Positions 26,225 to 36,361 of a DNA stretch of 40,640 bases are shown here, in pieces. The stretch is from an uncultured Oscillospiraceae bacterium (GTDB lineage Bacteria; Bacillota; Clostridia; Oscillospirales; Oscillospiraceae). The notes under the pieces were generated by a model. The model was not told where the DNA came from. It made no database searches and saw only the letters and a program-made list of their open reading frames with translations. The stretch covers positions 1 through 40,640 of the forward strand of contig CALWXH010000012.1 in the NCBI GenBank assembly GCA_944385465.1, given 5' to 3'. Position numbers and translations under genes: made by a program. How positions within the stretch are numbered: the stretch's first letter is position 1; every line of letters begins with the position of its first letter.

Positions 26225-26270
26225 GCAAAAGCAACAGCCGGCCGCAGGGGGAATCTGCGGCCGGCTGTTG
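26222..26270 (-). terminator. Terminator downstream of ychF
   Basis: CAACAGCCGGCCGCAG (26232-26247) pairs perfectly with CTGCGGCCGGCTGTTG (26255-26270); the minus strand continues CTTTTGCTTGC. The T-run overlaps the next operon's -35. Confidence 0.75.
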
Positions 26271-26314
26271 AAACCTTCAGCGGGTTGTCCCCAGAAATGC
26301 GTCGTTTCCTCTGG

Positions 26315-26409
26315 ACGCGCCGGAGGTGCGAAGGCGCTTGCGCGCCCCACCGTCCAGGACGGCGTGAAACTCACACGTTGAACCGGAAGAGGATAATGTC
26401 CCCGTCCTG
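26315..26409 (-). pseudogene. Duplicate 3' end of ychF
   Basis: Direct repeat of 26514-26609 at a 200-bp offset. On the minus strand it encodes [12 protein letters not shown] and a stop, the exact YchF C-terminus, with synonymous changes (ATCCTCTTCCGG against ATTCTTTTCCGG). It also repeats ~55 bp of the hairpin element that follows the stop. Confidence 0.85.
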
Positions 26410-26545
26410 TGTTCCCCGTCGGGCGGGCCCGCCGGGGGCCCCGGATTCATCCAGGCCGGGGCGAAGTGAATCCGCCCCGGCCCAAGGTTTTTGCCCGTGG
26501 CAAAAACGCTTGCACGCGCCGGAGGCGCGAAGGCGCTTGTGCGCC
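26410..26545. repeat. Hairpin-rich intergenic element, copy at ychF
   Basis: HP1 26454-26482 (GGCCGGGGCG, loop AAGTGAATC, CGCCCCGGCC), HP2 26483-26512 (CAAG...CTTG with inner TTTTTGCC/GGCAAAAA), HP3 26515-26529 (CGCGCC/GGCGCG), HP4 26532-26545 (GGCGC/GCGCC). Order and HP1 loop match the copies at uvrB and tRNA-Ala; stem bases differ in a paired way. Confidence 0.75.
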
Positions 26546-26547
26546 CC

Positions 26548-26616
26548 CACCGTCCAGGACGGCGCGGAACTCACACGTTGAACCGGAAAAGAATAATATC
26601 GCCGTCCTGGACGGTG
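26548..26616. repeat. 15-bp inverted repeat across the ychF stop codon
   Basis: CACCGTCCAGGACGG (26548-26562, outside) is the reverse complement of 26602-26616, inside the ychF codons for the YTVQDGD segment. Each arm contains a 13-nt palindrome. The outer arm is repeated at 26348-26362. Confidence 0.8.
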
Positions 26617-27668
26617 TAGTCCTTGCCCTCGGAGCGGATGAGGCCCTTCTCCCGGGCGGCGGCCATGGAGCCGCAAGCCTTCAGGTCGTCAAAGGCCACC
26701 GTCTCCGCCCGGATGAAGCCCCGCTCGAAGTCGGAGTGGATCTTGCCCGCGGCCTGGGGGGCCTTGGTGCCCCGGGTAATGGTCCAGGCCCGGCACTCGT
26801 CCTCCCCGGCGGTGAGGAAGGAGATGAGCCCCAGCAGGGTGTAGCTGGCCTGGATCAGCCGGTCCAGGCCGGACTGGGCAATGCCCAGATCCTCCAGGAA
26901 CAGGGCCTTCTCGTCGGCGGGCAGCTCGGCGATCTCCGCCTCTAACTTGGCGCACACCGGAATGACCTGGGCCCCCTCGGCGGCGGCCCGGCCGGCCACC
27001 TGGTTGTAGTACTCCACCCCGGCGGGGTCGGCAAAGCCGTCCTCGTCCAGGTTGGCGGCGTAGATCACCGGCTTGAGGGACAACAGCTCGCTGGTGGCGA
27101 TGAGGGCGGCGTCCTCCTCGTCCACCTGGTCCAGATAGGTGCGGGCGGACTGGCCGTCGTTGAGCCAGGCCTTGAGCCCCTCAAACACCTGCGCCTCGTG
27201 GAGGAATTTCTTGTCCGCCTTGGCGGCCTTCTGGGCCTTGTCGATGCGCCGGTCCACCATCTCCACGTCGGCCATGATCAGCTCCAGGTCGATGATGTCC
27301 ATGTCCCGGATGGGGTCGGTGGACCCCTCCACGTGGATGACATTCTCGTCGTCAAAGCAGCGCACCACGTGGACGATGGCGGCGCACTCCCGGATGTTGG
27401 CCAAAAACTTGTTGCCCAGGCCCTCCCCGTGGCTGGCCCCCTTCACCAGGCCGGCGATGTCTACGAACTCCACCACGGCGGGGGTGGTCTTCTTGGGCTT
27501 GTAGAAGTCGCTGAGCCAGTCCAGCCGGCTGTCGGGCACGGCCACCACGCCCACGTTGGGGTCGATGGTGCAGAAGGGGTAGTTGGCGCTCTCCGCGCCG
27601 GCGTTGGTGATGGCGTTGAACAGAGTGGACTTCCCCACATTCGGAAGTCCCACGATACCCAATTTCAT
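26571..27668 (-). CDS. ychF: Redox-regulated ATPase YchF (Obg family)
   Basis: A 365-residue OBG-type NTPase of the YchF/Ola1 group, which prefers ATP over GTP and associates with ribosomes. Seen: P-loop GLPNVGKST from residue 7, the G2/G3 region [18 protein letters not shown] and [20 protein letters not shown], and the C-terminal TGS domain [20 protein letters not shown] with [12 protein letters not shown]. The ATG at 27668 gives the family start [13 protein letters not shown]. Single gene with its own promoter. Its last codons are duplicated downstream with a hairpin element between. Confidence 0.97.
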   Translation of the reverse strand: MKLGIVGLPNVGKSTLFNAITNAGAESANYPFCTIDPNVGVVAVPDSRLDWLSDFYKPKKTTPAVVEFVDIAGLVKGASHGEGLGNKFLANIRECAAIVHVVRCFDDENVIHVEGSTDPIRDMDIIDLELIMADVEMVDRRIDKAQKAAKADKKFLHEAQVFEGLKAWLNDGQSARTYLDQVDEEDAALIATSELLSLKPVIYAANLDEDGFADPAGVEYYNQVAGRAAAEGAQVIPVCAKLEAEIAELPADEKALFLEDLGIAQSGLDRLIQASYTLLGLISFLTAGEDECRAWTITRGTKAPQAAGKIHSDFERGFIRAETVAFDDLKACGSMAAAREKGLIRSEGKDYTVQDGDIILFRFNV

Positions 27669-27710
27669 GAAAAGACGTCCTTTCGTCGTGTAAACTTTCT
27701 CAGGCTCATC

Positions 27711-27739
27711 ATTATATCGGAGAATATAAAAAAATACAA
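27711..27739 (-). promoter_or_regulatory. ychF promoter
   Basis: Minus-strand TTGTAT (27734-27739), 17 bp, TATAAT (27711-27716), 43 bp before the ATG. Confidence 0.8.
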
Positions 27740-27751
27740 GTCCGTCAGGTC

Positions 27752-27780
27752 TTTTCACCGGCAAAAATCTGTACTATAAT
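27752..27780 (+). promoter_or_regulatory. Malic enzyme promoter
   Basis: Plus-strand TTTTCA (27752-27757), 17 bp, TATAAT (27775-27780), divergent from the ychF promoter 12 bp away. Confidence 0.75.
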
Positions 27781-27826
27781 AATCCTGTCAATTGATAAAC
27801 TTACCTTTCAAAAGGAGCTGACAGAC

Positions 27827-28999
<1,173 letters not shown>

Positions 29000-29014
29000 G
29001 GGTAAAAACGCAGA

Positions 29015-29054
29015 AAAACACCGGCCCTGACAGTGCTGTCAGGGCCGGTGTTTT
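29015..29054 (+). terminator. Bidirectional terminator between malic enzyme and dut
   Basis: CACCGGCCCTGACAG pairs with CTGTCAGGGCCGGTG; T-runs flank both sides (TTTT on plus, TTTTT on minus), serving the convergent genes. Confidence 0.9.
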
Positions 29055-29072
29055 CATTCCCGCAAAGCGGAT

Positions 29073-29519
29073 TTACCGGGTCCCGGTGGAGCCGAAGCCG
29101 CCGGCGCCCCGGTCGGTGTCATCCAGCTCCTCCACCGCCTGGAACTGGGCGGTGAGGTAGGGGGCGATCACCAGCTGGGCGATGCGGTCACCGCACTCCA
29201 CGGTGCGCACCTCGCCGCTGTGGTTGTGCAGGGACACCATCAGCTCCCCCCGGTAGTCCGCGTCGATGACCCCCACCTTGTTGGCGGGGGCCAGCCCCTG
29301 CTTGGTGGCCAGGCCCGAGCGGGCGTACACCAGCCCCACATAGCCCCTGGGAATGGCCAGGGCCAGGCCGGTGTGGATGAGGACGGTCTGGCCGGGGGCA
29401 ATGGCCACCGGGCCGTCGGTGAGGGCGTACAGGTCGGCGCCGGCGGCGTCGGCGGAGCCGTAGGCGGGCAGCTTGGCCCGGGGGTCCAGCTGTTTTACGG
29501 ACACTGGTGCGGTGAGCAT
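29073..29519 (-). CDS. dut: dUTP diphosphatase (dUTPase)
   Basis: A 148-residue trimeric dUTPase that keeps uracil out of DNA and supplies dUMP. All five motifs are present: AGADLYAL (1), ARSGLATKQGL (2), GVIDADYRGELMV (3, catalytic Asp), GDRIAQLVIAP (4) and the flexible C-terminal RGAGGFGSTGTR (5). The ATG at 29519 has GGAGG 7 nt upstream and overlaps the 3' end of the kinase gene by 25 bp. It is last in nrdD-nrdG-kinase-dut, a deoxynucleotide supply cluster. Confidence 0.97.
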   Translation of the reverse strand: MLTAPVSVKQLDPRAKLPAYGSADAAGADLYALTDGPVAIAPGQTVLIHTGLALAIPRGYVGLVYARSGLATKQGLAPANKVGVIDADYRGELMVSLHNHSGEVRTVECGDRIAQLVIAPYLTAQFQAVEELDDTDRGAGGFGSTGTR

Positions 29520-30043
29520 AGCAATTCCTCCAGTTCAAGGACAGATGTGGGATAGTGTTGTTCCATCAGCAGATAGGGGCAGGCATGGGCCTGGCAGCCG
29601 GCCAGCAGCCGCCCGTTGTCCCGGAGCAGCTCCTCCCGGGTACAGGTGTCGTTCAGCCGCCGCTCGATGTCATGGGCGTGGGCCAGGATGTCTGAAAACC
29701 GGTTCAAAATATAGTCCCGGCTGAAAATCAGCCACACCGCCCGGATCTGCGCCAGATACTCCGGCGGGAAGTCCTCCCGCCAGGAAAAGGGAAGGTAGCA
29801 CCCCTCCACAATGAGGTTCTGCCCGTTTTCCACGGCGGTCTTGATCATCTCCCGGATCACCGGCCAGAGAAAGGCGGTCATCTCCTCATCAGGGGACTGG
29901 GGCGACAGCGGGCACAGCCCGGTGCGGATGAGTCCCATTTTCACGTGATCCATGGAGAGATAGGGCCAGCCCCGCTGTTCCATCAGCCGCTGGGTCCACA
30001 GGGTCTTGCCCGCGTGGGTGCCGCCGGAAATGAGATAGATCAT
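29495..30043 (-). CDS. P-loop kinase-like protein
   Basis: A 182-residue protein with Walker A GGTHAGKTLW (7-16) and an adenylate-kinase-like layout: SMDHVKMGLIRTG, a helical middle with WPVIREMIKTAVENGQNLIV then EGCYLPFSW, and RAVWLIFSRDYILNRFSDIL followed by a charged C-terminal part. It resembles small kinases of the AAA_33/zeta-toxin-like group; substrate is unknown. The start at 30043 begins MIYLISGGTHAGK, 8 bp after the nrdG stop. Its place between nrdG and dut suggests, but does not prove, a nucleotide-related role. Confidence 0.8.
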   Translation of the reverse strand: MIYLISGGTHAGKTLWTQRLMEQRGWPYLSMDHVKMGLIRTGLCPLSPQSPDEEMTAFLWPVIREMIKTAVENGQNLIVEGCYLPFSWREDFPPEYLAQIRAVWLIFSRDYILNRFSDILAHAHDIERRLNDTCTREELLRDNGRLLAGCQAHACPYLLMEQHYPTSVLELEELLCSPHQCP

Positions 30044-30051
30044 GGCGCCCC

Positions 30052-30600
30052 CTATTTCGTGATGGCCTCGATGGTCATGGCCCCGTCCCACAACACCACG
30101 CTGCGGGCGGCCAGGGAGCGGGGCAGGTCGATGATGCGCTGGTTGGCGCTGCCCCGGAAGCGCAGGGACAGGTCCTTCCGGGCCTGGATGAACTCCCCGT
30201 CCACCAGCACGTCCATCAGGGAGAGCATCTCGTCGGTACACTCGCACCGGGCCCGGCTGGGCTGCCACAGCTCCCCGTCCAGGGTGTAGCCGGAGTAGCA
30301 CCACACCGTCTTGTCCGGCAGCTGCGCCCGCACCCGGCGCAGCAGGGGCAGCAGGGCGCGCTGGTTGGCCGGCTCGAAGGGCTCGCCCCCCAGCAAGGAC
30401 AGTCCCTTGATGTGGGCCGGGGCCAGGGCGGCCAGGATCCGGTCCTCCTCCCCCCGGGTGAAGGGCTGGCCGTAGCCGAAGTCCCAGGCCTCCTGGTTGA
30501 AGCAGCCGGGACAGCGGTGGGTGCAGCCGGACACGAACAGGGACACCCGCACCCCGGGGCCGTTGGCCACGTCGGCCCACTTGATGGTGGCATAGTTCAT
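30052..30600 (-). CDS. nrdG: Anaerobic ribonucleotide reductase activating protein
   Basis: A 182-residue radical SAM activase that installs the glycyl radical on NrdD. The cluster motif is SGCTHRCPGCFN (CxxxCxxC, ~25-32), preceded by NGPGVRVSLF and followed by the SAM-binding SLLGGEPFEP. Length is slightly above the usual ~155-180. Starts 108 bp after nrdD behind a palindromic intergenic repeat. The ribosome binding site GGAG lies in the loop of an AT-rich hairpin at 30601-30619. Confidence 0.95.
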   Translation of the reverse strand: MNYATIKWADVANGPGVRVSLFVSGCTHRCPGCFNQEAWDFGYGQPFTRGEEDRILAALAPAHIKGLSLLGGEPFEPANQRALLPLLRRVRAQLPDKTVWCYSGYTLDGELWQPSRARCECTDEMLSLMDVLVDGEFIQARKDLSLRFRGSANQRIIDLPRSLAARSVVLWDGAMTIEAITK

Positions 30601-30619
30601 AAAAACACTCCGTGTTTTT
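30601..30619 (-). promoter_or_regulatory. Hairpin presenting the nrdG ribosome binding site
   Basis: On the minus strand AAAAACAC and GTGTTTTT pair, leaving GGA in the loop; GGAG is the only Shine-Dalgarno candidate, 7 nt before the ATG. The fold is weak (AT-rich), so it could act as a thermolabile or ribosome-opened gate. Confidence 0.45.
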
Positions 30620-30621
30620 AA

Positions 30622-30698
30622 AATTAGGAGTTAGGAATGAGAAATTAGGAATTGAGGGTCCCTCTGAAAGGGAAATTCCTCATTCCTAATTTCTAATT
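30622..30698. repeat. Palindromic MITE-like repeat between nrdD and nrdG
   Basis: AATTAGGAGTTAGGAATGAG (30622-30641) matches the reverse complement of 30679-30698 at 18 of 20 positions, with more AATTAGGAATT repeats inside. The AT-rich composition contrasts with both genes. Confidence 0.75.
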
Positions 30699-30708
30699 AA
30701 AATTGGAC

Positions 30709-32832
<2,124 letters not shown>

Positions 32833-32908
32833 GGGGGCTTCCTCCTCGCGTATGGGATATCTTTTCTGTATCTGACTGCCGGCCCGGGGCCGGCTCACGT
32901 GCCCACCC

Positions 32909-32938
32909 ATCATACCACAGGCAGGTGCTGCTTGTCCA
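32909..32938 (-). promoter_or_regulatory. nrdD promoter candidate
   Basis: Minus-strand TGGACA (32933-32938), 18-bp spacer, TATGAT (32909-32914), ~77 bp before the ATG. Confidence 0.55.
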
Positions 32939-32987
32939 CAGAAACTTTCCAAAATGTTGTGATGATTTTCCTGCATTTTTTGTTGCG

Positions 32988-33003
32988 GCACTATATCTTG
33001 TGT
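32988..33003. promoter_or_regulatory. NrdR-like box upstream of nrdD
   Basis: GCACTATATCTTGTGT (minus ACACAAGATATAGTGC) matches the NrdR consensus ACACWATATATWGTGT at most positions. A weaker half-similar site, CCAAAATGTTGTGA, lies at 32949-32962, 41 bp away rather than the usual ~31. NrdR represses reductase genes when dATP is high. Confidence 0.6.
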
Positions 33004-33140
33004 CACTTCTCATCCTGTTCTTCCAACGTTTTCCCCCGTGAGGCAGGGACGCGGGGGGCCGGGACGGCATAGACTGGAATGCACCAAGGCGGCCCTGCCG
33101 GGTTCCCTGGCCGGGCCGCACTATGAAAGGAGTGTGCTTC

Positions 33141-34028
33141 ATGAACTACGCCAATTGGGACTGCCCCGGCTGCGGCGGCGCCATCTCCGCGGAGGAGTTT
33201 GCCGCCGCCTGCGGGGCGGGTTCCGTTTCCTGCCCCGGCGGCACTTCCGCCTGCGGCTGCGGGAGCCAGAGCGCCTGCGGCTGTGAGAAATCCACCTGCC
33301 CGCCCGGCGCCCCCATGATCTGCTGGTGCCGGCCCGCCTGCCCCAAGCCGGAAGTTCCTCAGCTGGACGAGGGCTGCTGCTGTAAGGCCAGCTACCGGGC
33401 CGCCCTCCAGCTGCTGTGCGACAGCCAGATCGCCTCCCTGGTGGACTTTGACGGGGCGGCCTTCATCACCGCTACCTATACCGCCGGCGCCCCCCTCACC
33501 ACCGCCGCCCCGGAGACTACCCCCGCCGACAACCTCTCCACCCTGAGCGGCAGCTTCCTGCGGCTGTCCAGCTGCAACTGCGACCTGCTGGACATCTCCG
33601 CCGCCCTGTACTATCCTCCCACTACCTCCACCGGGGTGACCGCTACCCAGGTCTCCCTGTGCGAGCTGGCCGGCATCGCCCTCCAGGTGGCCCCGGGCAC
33701 CGCCGAGGGTGACATCACCGCCCCCGAGGCCACCACCCGGAACTACCGCTGCCTGAAGCAGCTGCTCAGCCAACGGCTCAGCCCCTGCAACAGCCGGTGT
33801 GGGGAGTGCTCCTGCAAGTGCAACTGCGACGACTGCTGCTGCACCGCCGGCATTCTGTCCCTGCTGTCCGACAACAACCTGAGCCGGAAGGTCACCCTGG
33901 CCGCAGGCCAGCTCATCCTCCAGGGGGTCACCCTGTTGGGCACCCTGGGCAACGTGCTGGTACTGGCCAACGACAGCGACCAGCGCATCTACTTCGTGTG
34001 CGCGGCCAAGGTGCAGTTCCTGGGCTGA
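33141..34028 (+). CDS. Cysteine-rich hypothetical protein
   Basis: A 295-residue protein with 30 cysteines. The N-terminal ~85 residues hold CPGCGG, CACGCGSQSACGC-like pairs, CWCRPACPKP and a CCC triplet; a middle region (~90-210) is Thr/Ala/Leu-rich and poor in Cys; a second cluster near 220-235 reads CNSRCGECSCKCNCDDCCC; the C-terminal ~60 residues are hydrophobic β-like (VTLAAGQLILQGVTLLGTLG). No signal peptide. I do not recognise the family; spore-coat or metal-binding roles are possible guesses. Start ATG at 33141 has AAAGGAG 8 nt upstream, better than the ATG at 33123. It diverges from nrdD and has its own terminator. Confidence 0.8.
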   Translation: MNYANWDCPGCGGAISAEEFAAACGAGSVSCPGGTSACGCGSQSACGCEKSTCPPGAPMICWCRPACPKPEVPQLDEGCCCKASYRAALQLLCDSQIASLVDFDGAAFITATYTAGAPLTTAAPETTPADNLSTLSGSFLRLSSCNCDLLDISAALYYPPTTSTGVTATQVSLCELAGIALQVAPGTAEGDITAPEATTRNYRCLKQLLSQRLSPCNSRCGECSCKCNCDDCCCTAGILSLLSDNNLSRKVTLAAGQLILQGVTLLGTLGNVLVLANDSDQRIYFVCAAKVQFLG

Positions 34029-34046
34029 CATCACGCTTCCCCCAAA

Positions 34047-34080
34047 ACCAGAGGGCCCGGCATCGCTGGGCCCTCTGGTT
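34047..34080 (+). terminator. Terminator after the Cys-rich gene
   Basis: CCAGAGGGCCC pairs with GGGCCCTCTGG over a 9-nt loop, followed by a short TTTA. The minus side continues TTTTGGGGG, also weak. Confidence 0.7.
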
Positions 34081-34082
34081 TA

Positions 34083-34121
34083 GAACATTTGTTTGACTTC
34101 TTGCCCGGATTAGGATATACT
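34083..34121 (+). promoter_or_regulatory. dinB promoter with LexA box
   Basis: TTGACT (34093-34098), 17 bp, TATACT (34116-34121). GAACATTTGTTT (34083-34094), a GAAC-N4-GTTT LexA/DinR site, overlaps the -35. Both LexA sites in this window sit on TTGACT promoters. Confidence 0.9.
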
Positions 34122-34141
34122 GTGGGCAAGGAGGTGCGGGT

Positions 34142-35368
34142 ATGGACCGGGTTATTTTTCACTGTGACTGCAACAGCTTCTACGCCTCGGTGGAACTGCT
34201 CTCCCACCCGGACCTGCGGGCAAAGCCGGTGGCGGTGTGCGGCGATCCCCAGAGCCGCCACGGCATCATTCTGGCCAAGAACGAACCGGCCAAAGCCTGC
34301 GGGGTCAAAACCGCCGAAACCATCTGGCAGGCCCGGCGCAAGTGTCCGGATCTGATTCTGCTCCCCGCCCACCACCACCTGTACCGGGAGTATTCCCGGC
34401 GGGTAAACGCCATCTATGAGCGGTTCACCGACCTGGTGGAGCCCTTCGGCATTGACGAGAGCTGGCTGGACGTCACCGGCACCCTCCATCTCTTCGGCTC
34501 GGACGCCGTCGCCCTGGCCGACCGGATCCGGGACACGATGCGCTCGGAGCTGGGCCTCACCGTGTCGGTGGGAGTCTCCTTCAACAAGGTCTTTGCCAAA
34601 CTGGGCAGCGACTACAAGAAGCCGGACGCCACCACCCTCATCACCACGGAAAATTTCCGGCACATTGTCTGGCCCCTCCCCGTCACCGACCTGCTCTTTG
34701 TGGGGCGGGCGGCCGCCAGGGTGATGGAGCAATACGGCATTCATACCATCGGCCAGCTGGCCGCCTTTGACCGGGACGCGCTGGTCCGGCTGCTGGGCAA
34801 AACGGGCGGGCAGCTGTGGAACTATGCCAACGGCCTGGAAAACGACCCGGTGGCCCCCGCGGGGCAGTACACGCCCCCCAAATCCGTGGGCAACGGCCTC
34901 ACCTTCCCCCGCAACCTCACCACCCGGGAGGAGGTGCGGCAGGGCCTGGCTCTGCTGTGCGACCAGGTGGCGGTGCGCCTGCGCCGTCACCACCTGAAGG
35001 CGGGCACGGTGCAGCTCACCATCCGGGACCCGGAGTTCAAGGACATCTGCCGGCAGCAGCCTCTGGACGCCCCCACCTGCACCGCTCGGGAACTCCACCG
35101 GGCGGCGGTGGGCATTGTGGCGCGGGCCTGGCGCCCCAACGCCCCCATCCGAGCCCTCACCGTCACCGCTCACAATCTGATCCCGGAAGCGGAGTGCGCT
35201 GAGCAGCAGACCCTGTTTGACCTCCAGGCGCCCCGCCGCCGGGACAAGGTGGAGAAGCTGGAGCGGGCCATGGACGCCATCCGCCACAAATACGGCCGGG
35301 ACGCCCTGACCACCGGAGGGCTGACCACGCCTTCCAGGGAGGACGAGGAGGACAACGTCCCCTTCTAA
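34142..35368 (+). CDS. dinB: DNA polymerase IV (Y family)
   Basis: A 408-residue translesion polymerase. Catalytic metal ligands are Asp9 in FHCDCNSFYASVE and Asp105/Glu106 in PFGIDESWLDVT; SVGVSFNKVFAKLGSDYKKP is the palm signature, followed by the thumb helix-hairpin-helix (GIHTIGQLAAFDRDAL) and the little-finger domain. QQTLFDL near 359-365 is a β-clamp-binding motif. RBS AGGAGG 7 nt before the ATG. Unlike some DinB proteins it starts directly at the catalytic domain. SOS control is expected from the LexA box. Confidence 0.96.
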   Translation: MDRVIFHCDCNSFYASVELLSHPDLRAKPVAVCGDPQSRHGIILAKNEPAKACGVKTAETIWQARRKCPDLILLPAHHHLYREYSRRVNAIYERFTDLVEPFGIDESWLDVTGTLHLFGSDAVALADRIRDTMRSELGLTVSVGVSFNKVFAKLGSDYKKPDATTLITTENFRHIVWPLPVTDLLFVGRAAARVMEQYGIHTIGQLAAFDRDALVRLLGKTGGQLWNYANGLENDPVAPAGQYTPPKSVGNGLTFPRNLTTREEVRQGLALLCDQVAVRLRRHHLKAGTVQLTIRDPEFKDICRQQPLDAPTCTARELHRAAVGIVARAWRPNAPIRALTVTAHNLIPEAECAEQQTLFDLQAPRRRDKVEKLERAMDAIRHKYGRDALTTGGLTTPSREDEEDNVPF

Positions 35369-35670
35369 GCGCAGACGTTCCGGCGCGGCTCAGGAAGGGC
35401 GAGTTTCTTTCGCCGGCGGGTGCCAGGTCTCATCCCGGCGGGCATTTGGGGTCCCCGCCGAAACCCAGCGTCAGCGGATAATTGGGGGCCCCCACAAAAG
35501 CAGAGCTTTTGTGGGGAAAGGAGCCGCAGCGAAATGGATGAGCTTTCGCCAGAGGCGGAAGCGAAGGATATGGAGCTTGTGGCGACGCGGGGAGAGGAGG
35601 CGCAAGGGAGTGAAGAGCAGTTTTCGCCGCCCTTGGGCGGAAACGAAGTAAAACGGACTTTGCGACGGCG
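35369..35670. other. Non-coding repeat-rich stretch after dinB
   Basis: No convincing gene. Contains a GGCGGGCATTTGGGGTCCCC block at ~35438 that recurs at ~38436, a hairpin CCCCACAAAAG/CTTTTGTGGGG at ~35494-35517, and further G/C-rich palindromes. It forms the outer left part of the first repeat island. Confidence 0.6.
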
Positions 35671-36272
35671 AGGTTTCGCCCGGAAGGGCGACCTACTTTC
35701 TGCACGCGCAGAAAGTAGGCAAAGACGCGCTTAGGGGGTGAGCCTCCGGTTCGGCTGCGGCCCCCAAGAGGCGGGGCCTTGCTCACAGTCGCCCCACCCC
35801 CTAAGACCCCCCAAAAGGGCTACGGGGGCGTCAGTAGAAGTGCAGCGTTCTCTTTCCGGCGTGGCGAAACCCGCGGTTGCGCCGGTTCCCTCGACGCCCT
35901 CCGGGCTCGTGCATTCGTATGCTTGGGCTGCCGCACCCCACCGGGGCGCCTGGTACGGCAGGGCCCTACGGCCGCTGCGATAGAGGCGCAGGCCCGCAAG
36001 CTTGAACACCAAGACCAGGTGCCCGTAGGCGGCGTAGAAGTGCGGCAAGTCAGCTGCGCAAAAGGCCAGAGGCCGCCGTACGTCGCTGGGAGTGTCAGCA
36101 GGCGCACGCCGGAAATAGAACACTGCACCTGTTTTACTCCCCCGTAAACCGGGGGTTCTTAGGGGGACAAATCCTGGAGGACGCCCTTAGTCCGATGGAT
36201 TTGTCCCCCTATGCGGGCTTTTGCCTACTTTTCTCCCGCGAGAAAAGTAGGTCGCCCTTCCGGTCGAAACCT
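35671..36272 (+). mobile_element. MITE-like unit with terminal inverted repeats, copy 1
   Basis: The left end 35671-35738 and right end 36205-36272 are inverted repeats: AGGTTTCGCCCGGAAGGGCG, then an inner hairpin CTACTTTCT/AGAAAGTAG, then GCTTAGGGGG. Between them lie a GC-rich module (35739-35805) and the conserved core. No transposase gene is inside; movement would need an enzyme in trans. A perfect 14-bp hairpin (36161-36174 with 36197-36210) joins core to right end. Confidence 0.7.
35850..36166 (+). ncRNA. Candidate structured RNA, core copy 1
   Basis: Aligns end to end with 38662-38981, from CTCTTTCCGGCGT to GGTTCTTAGGGGG, although no reading frame is conserved. Stem A: CTGCCG/CGGCAG around CCCC-ACC-GGGG. 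Stem B: GGCGC with GTGCC. Also GGCC-AGA-GGCC, GCTG-N7-CAGC, and a 3' hairpin CCCCG-TAAAC-CGGGG. See copy 2 for the compensatory changes. Family not recognised; promoter not found. Confidence 0.55.
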
Positions 36273-36333
36273 AGGACGCACTGTCGGTGCGGGACCCGAC
36301 AAGTCGAAAGATTTGCCGGAACCTGCCGGCAAC

Positions 36334-36361
36334 AGGGACGCACCATCCGTGGTGCGTCCCT
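36334..36361. other. Hairpin at the sfsA 3' end
   Basis: AGGGACGCACC pairs with GGTGCGTCCCT over a short loop, overlapping the sfsA stop codon. No clear T-run on the minus strand. Confidence 0.5.

Noticed and set aside
5891-26545. Hairpin elements as integron attC sites or a CRISPR array
   Set aside because: No integron integrase, no gene-cassette order, no regular spacer-repeat units; copies are scattered and single.
35738-36147. Open frames across the repeat cores on both strands
   Set aside because: Frames are not kept between the two cores, whereas base-paired stems are; a protein is unlikely.
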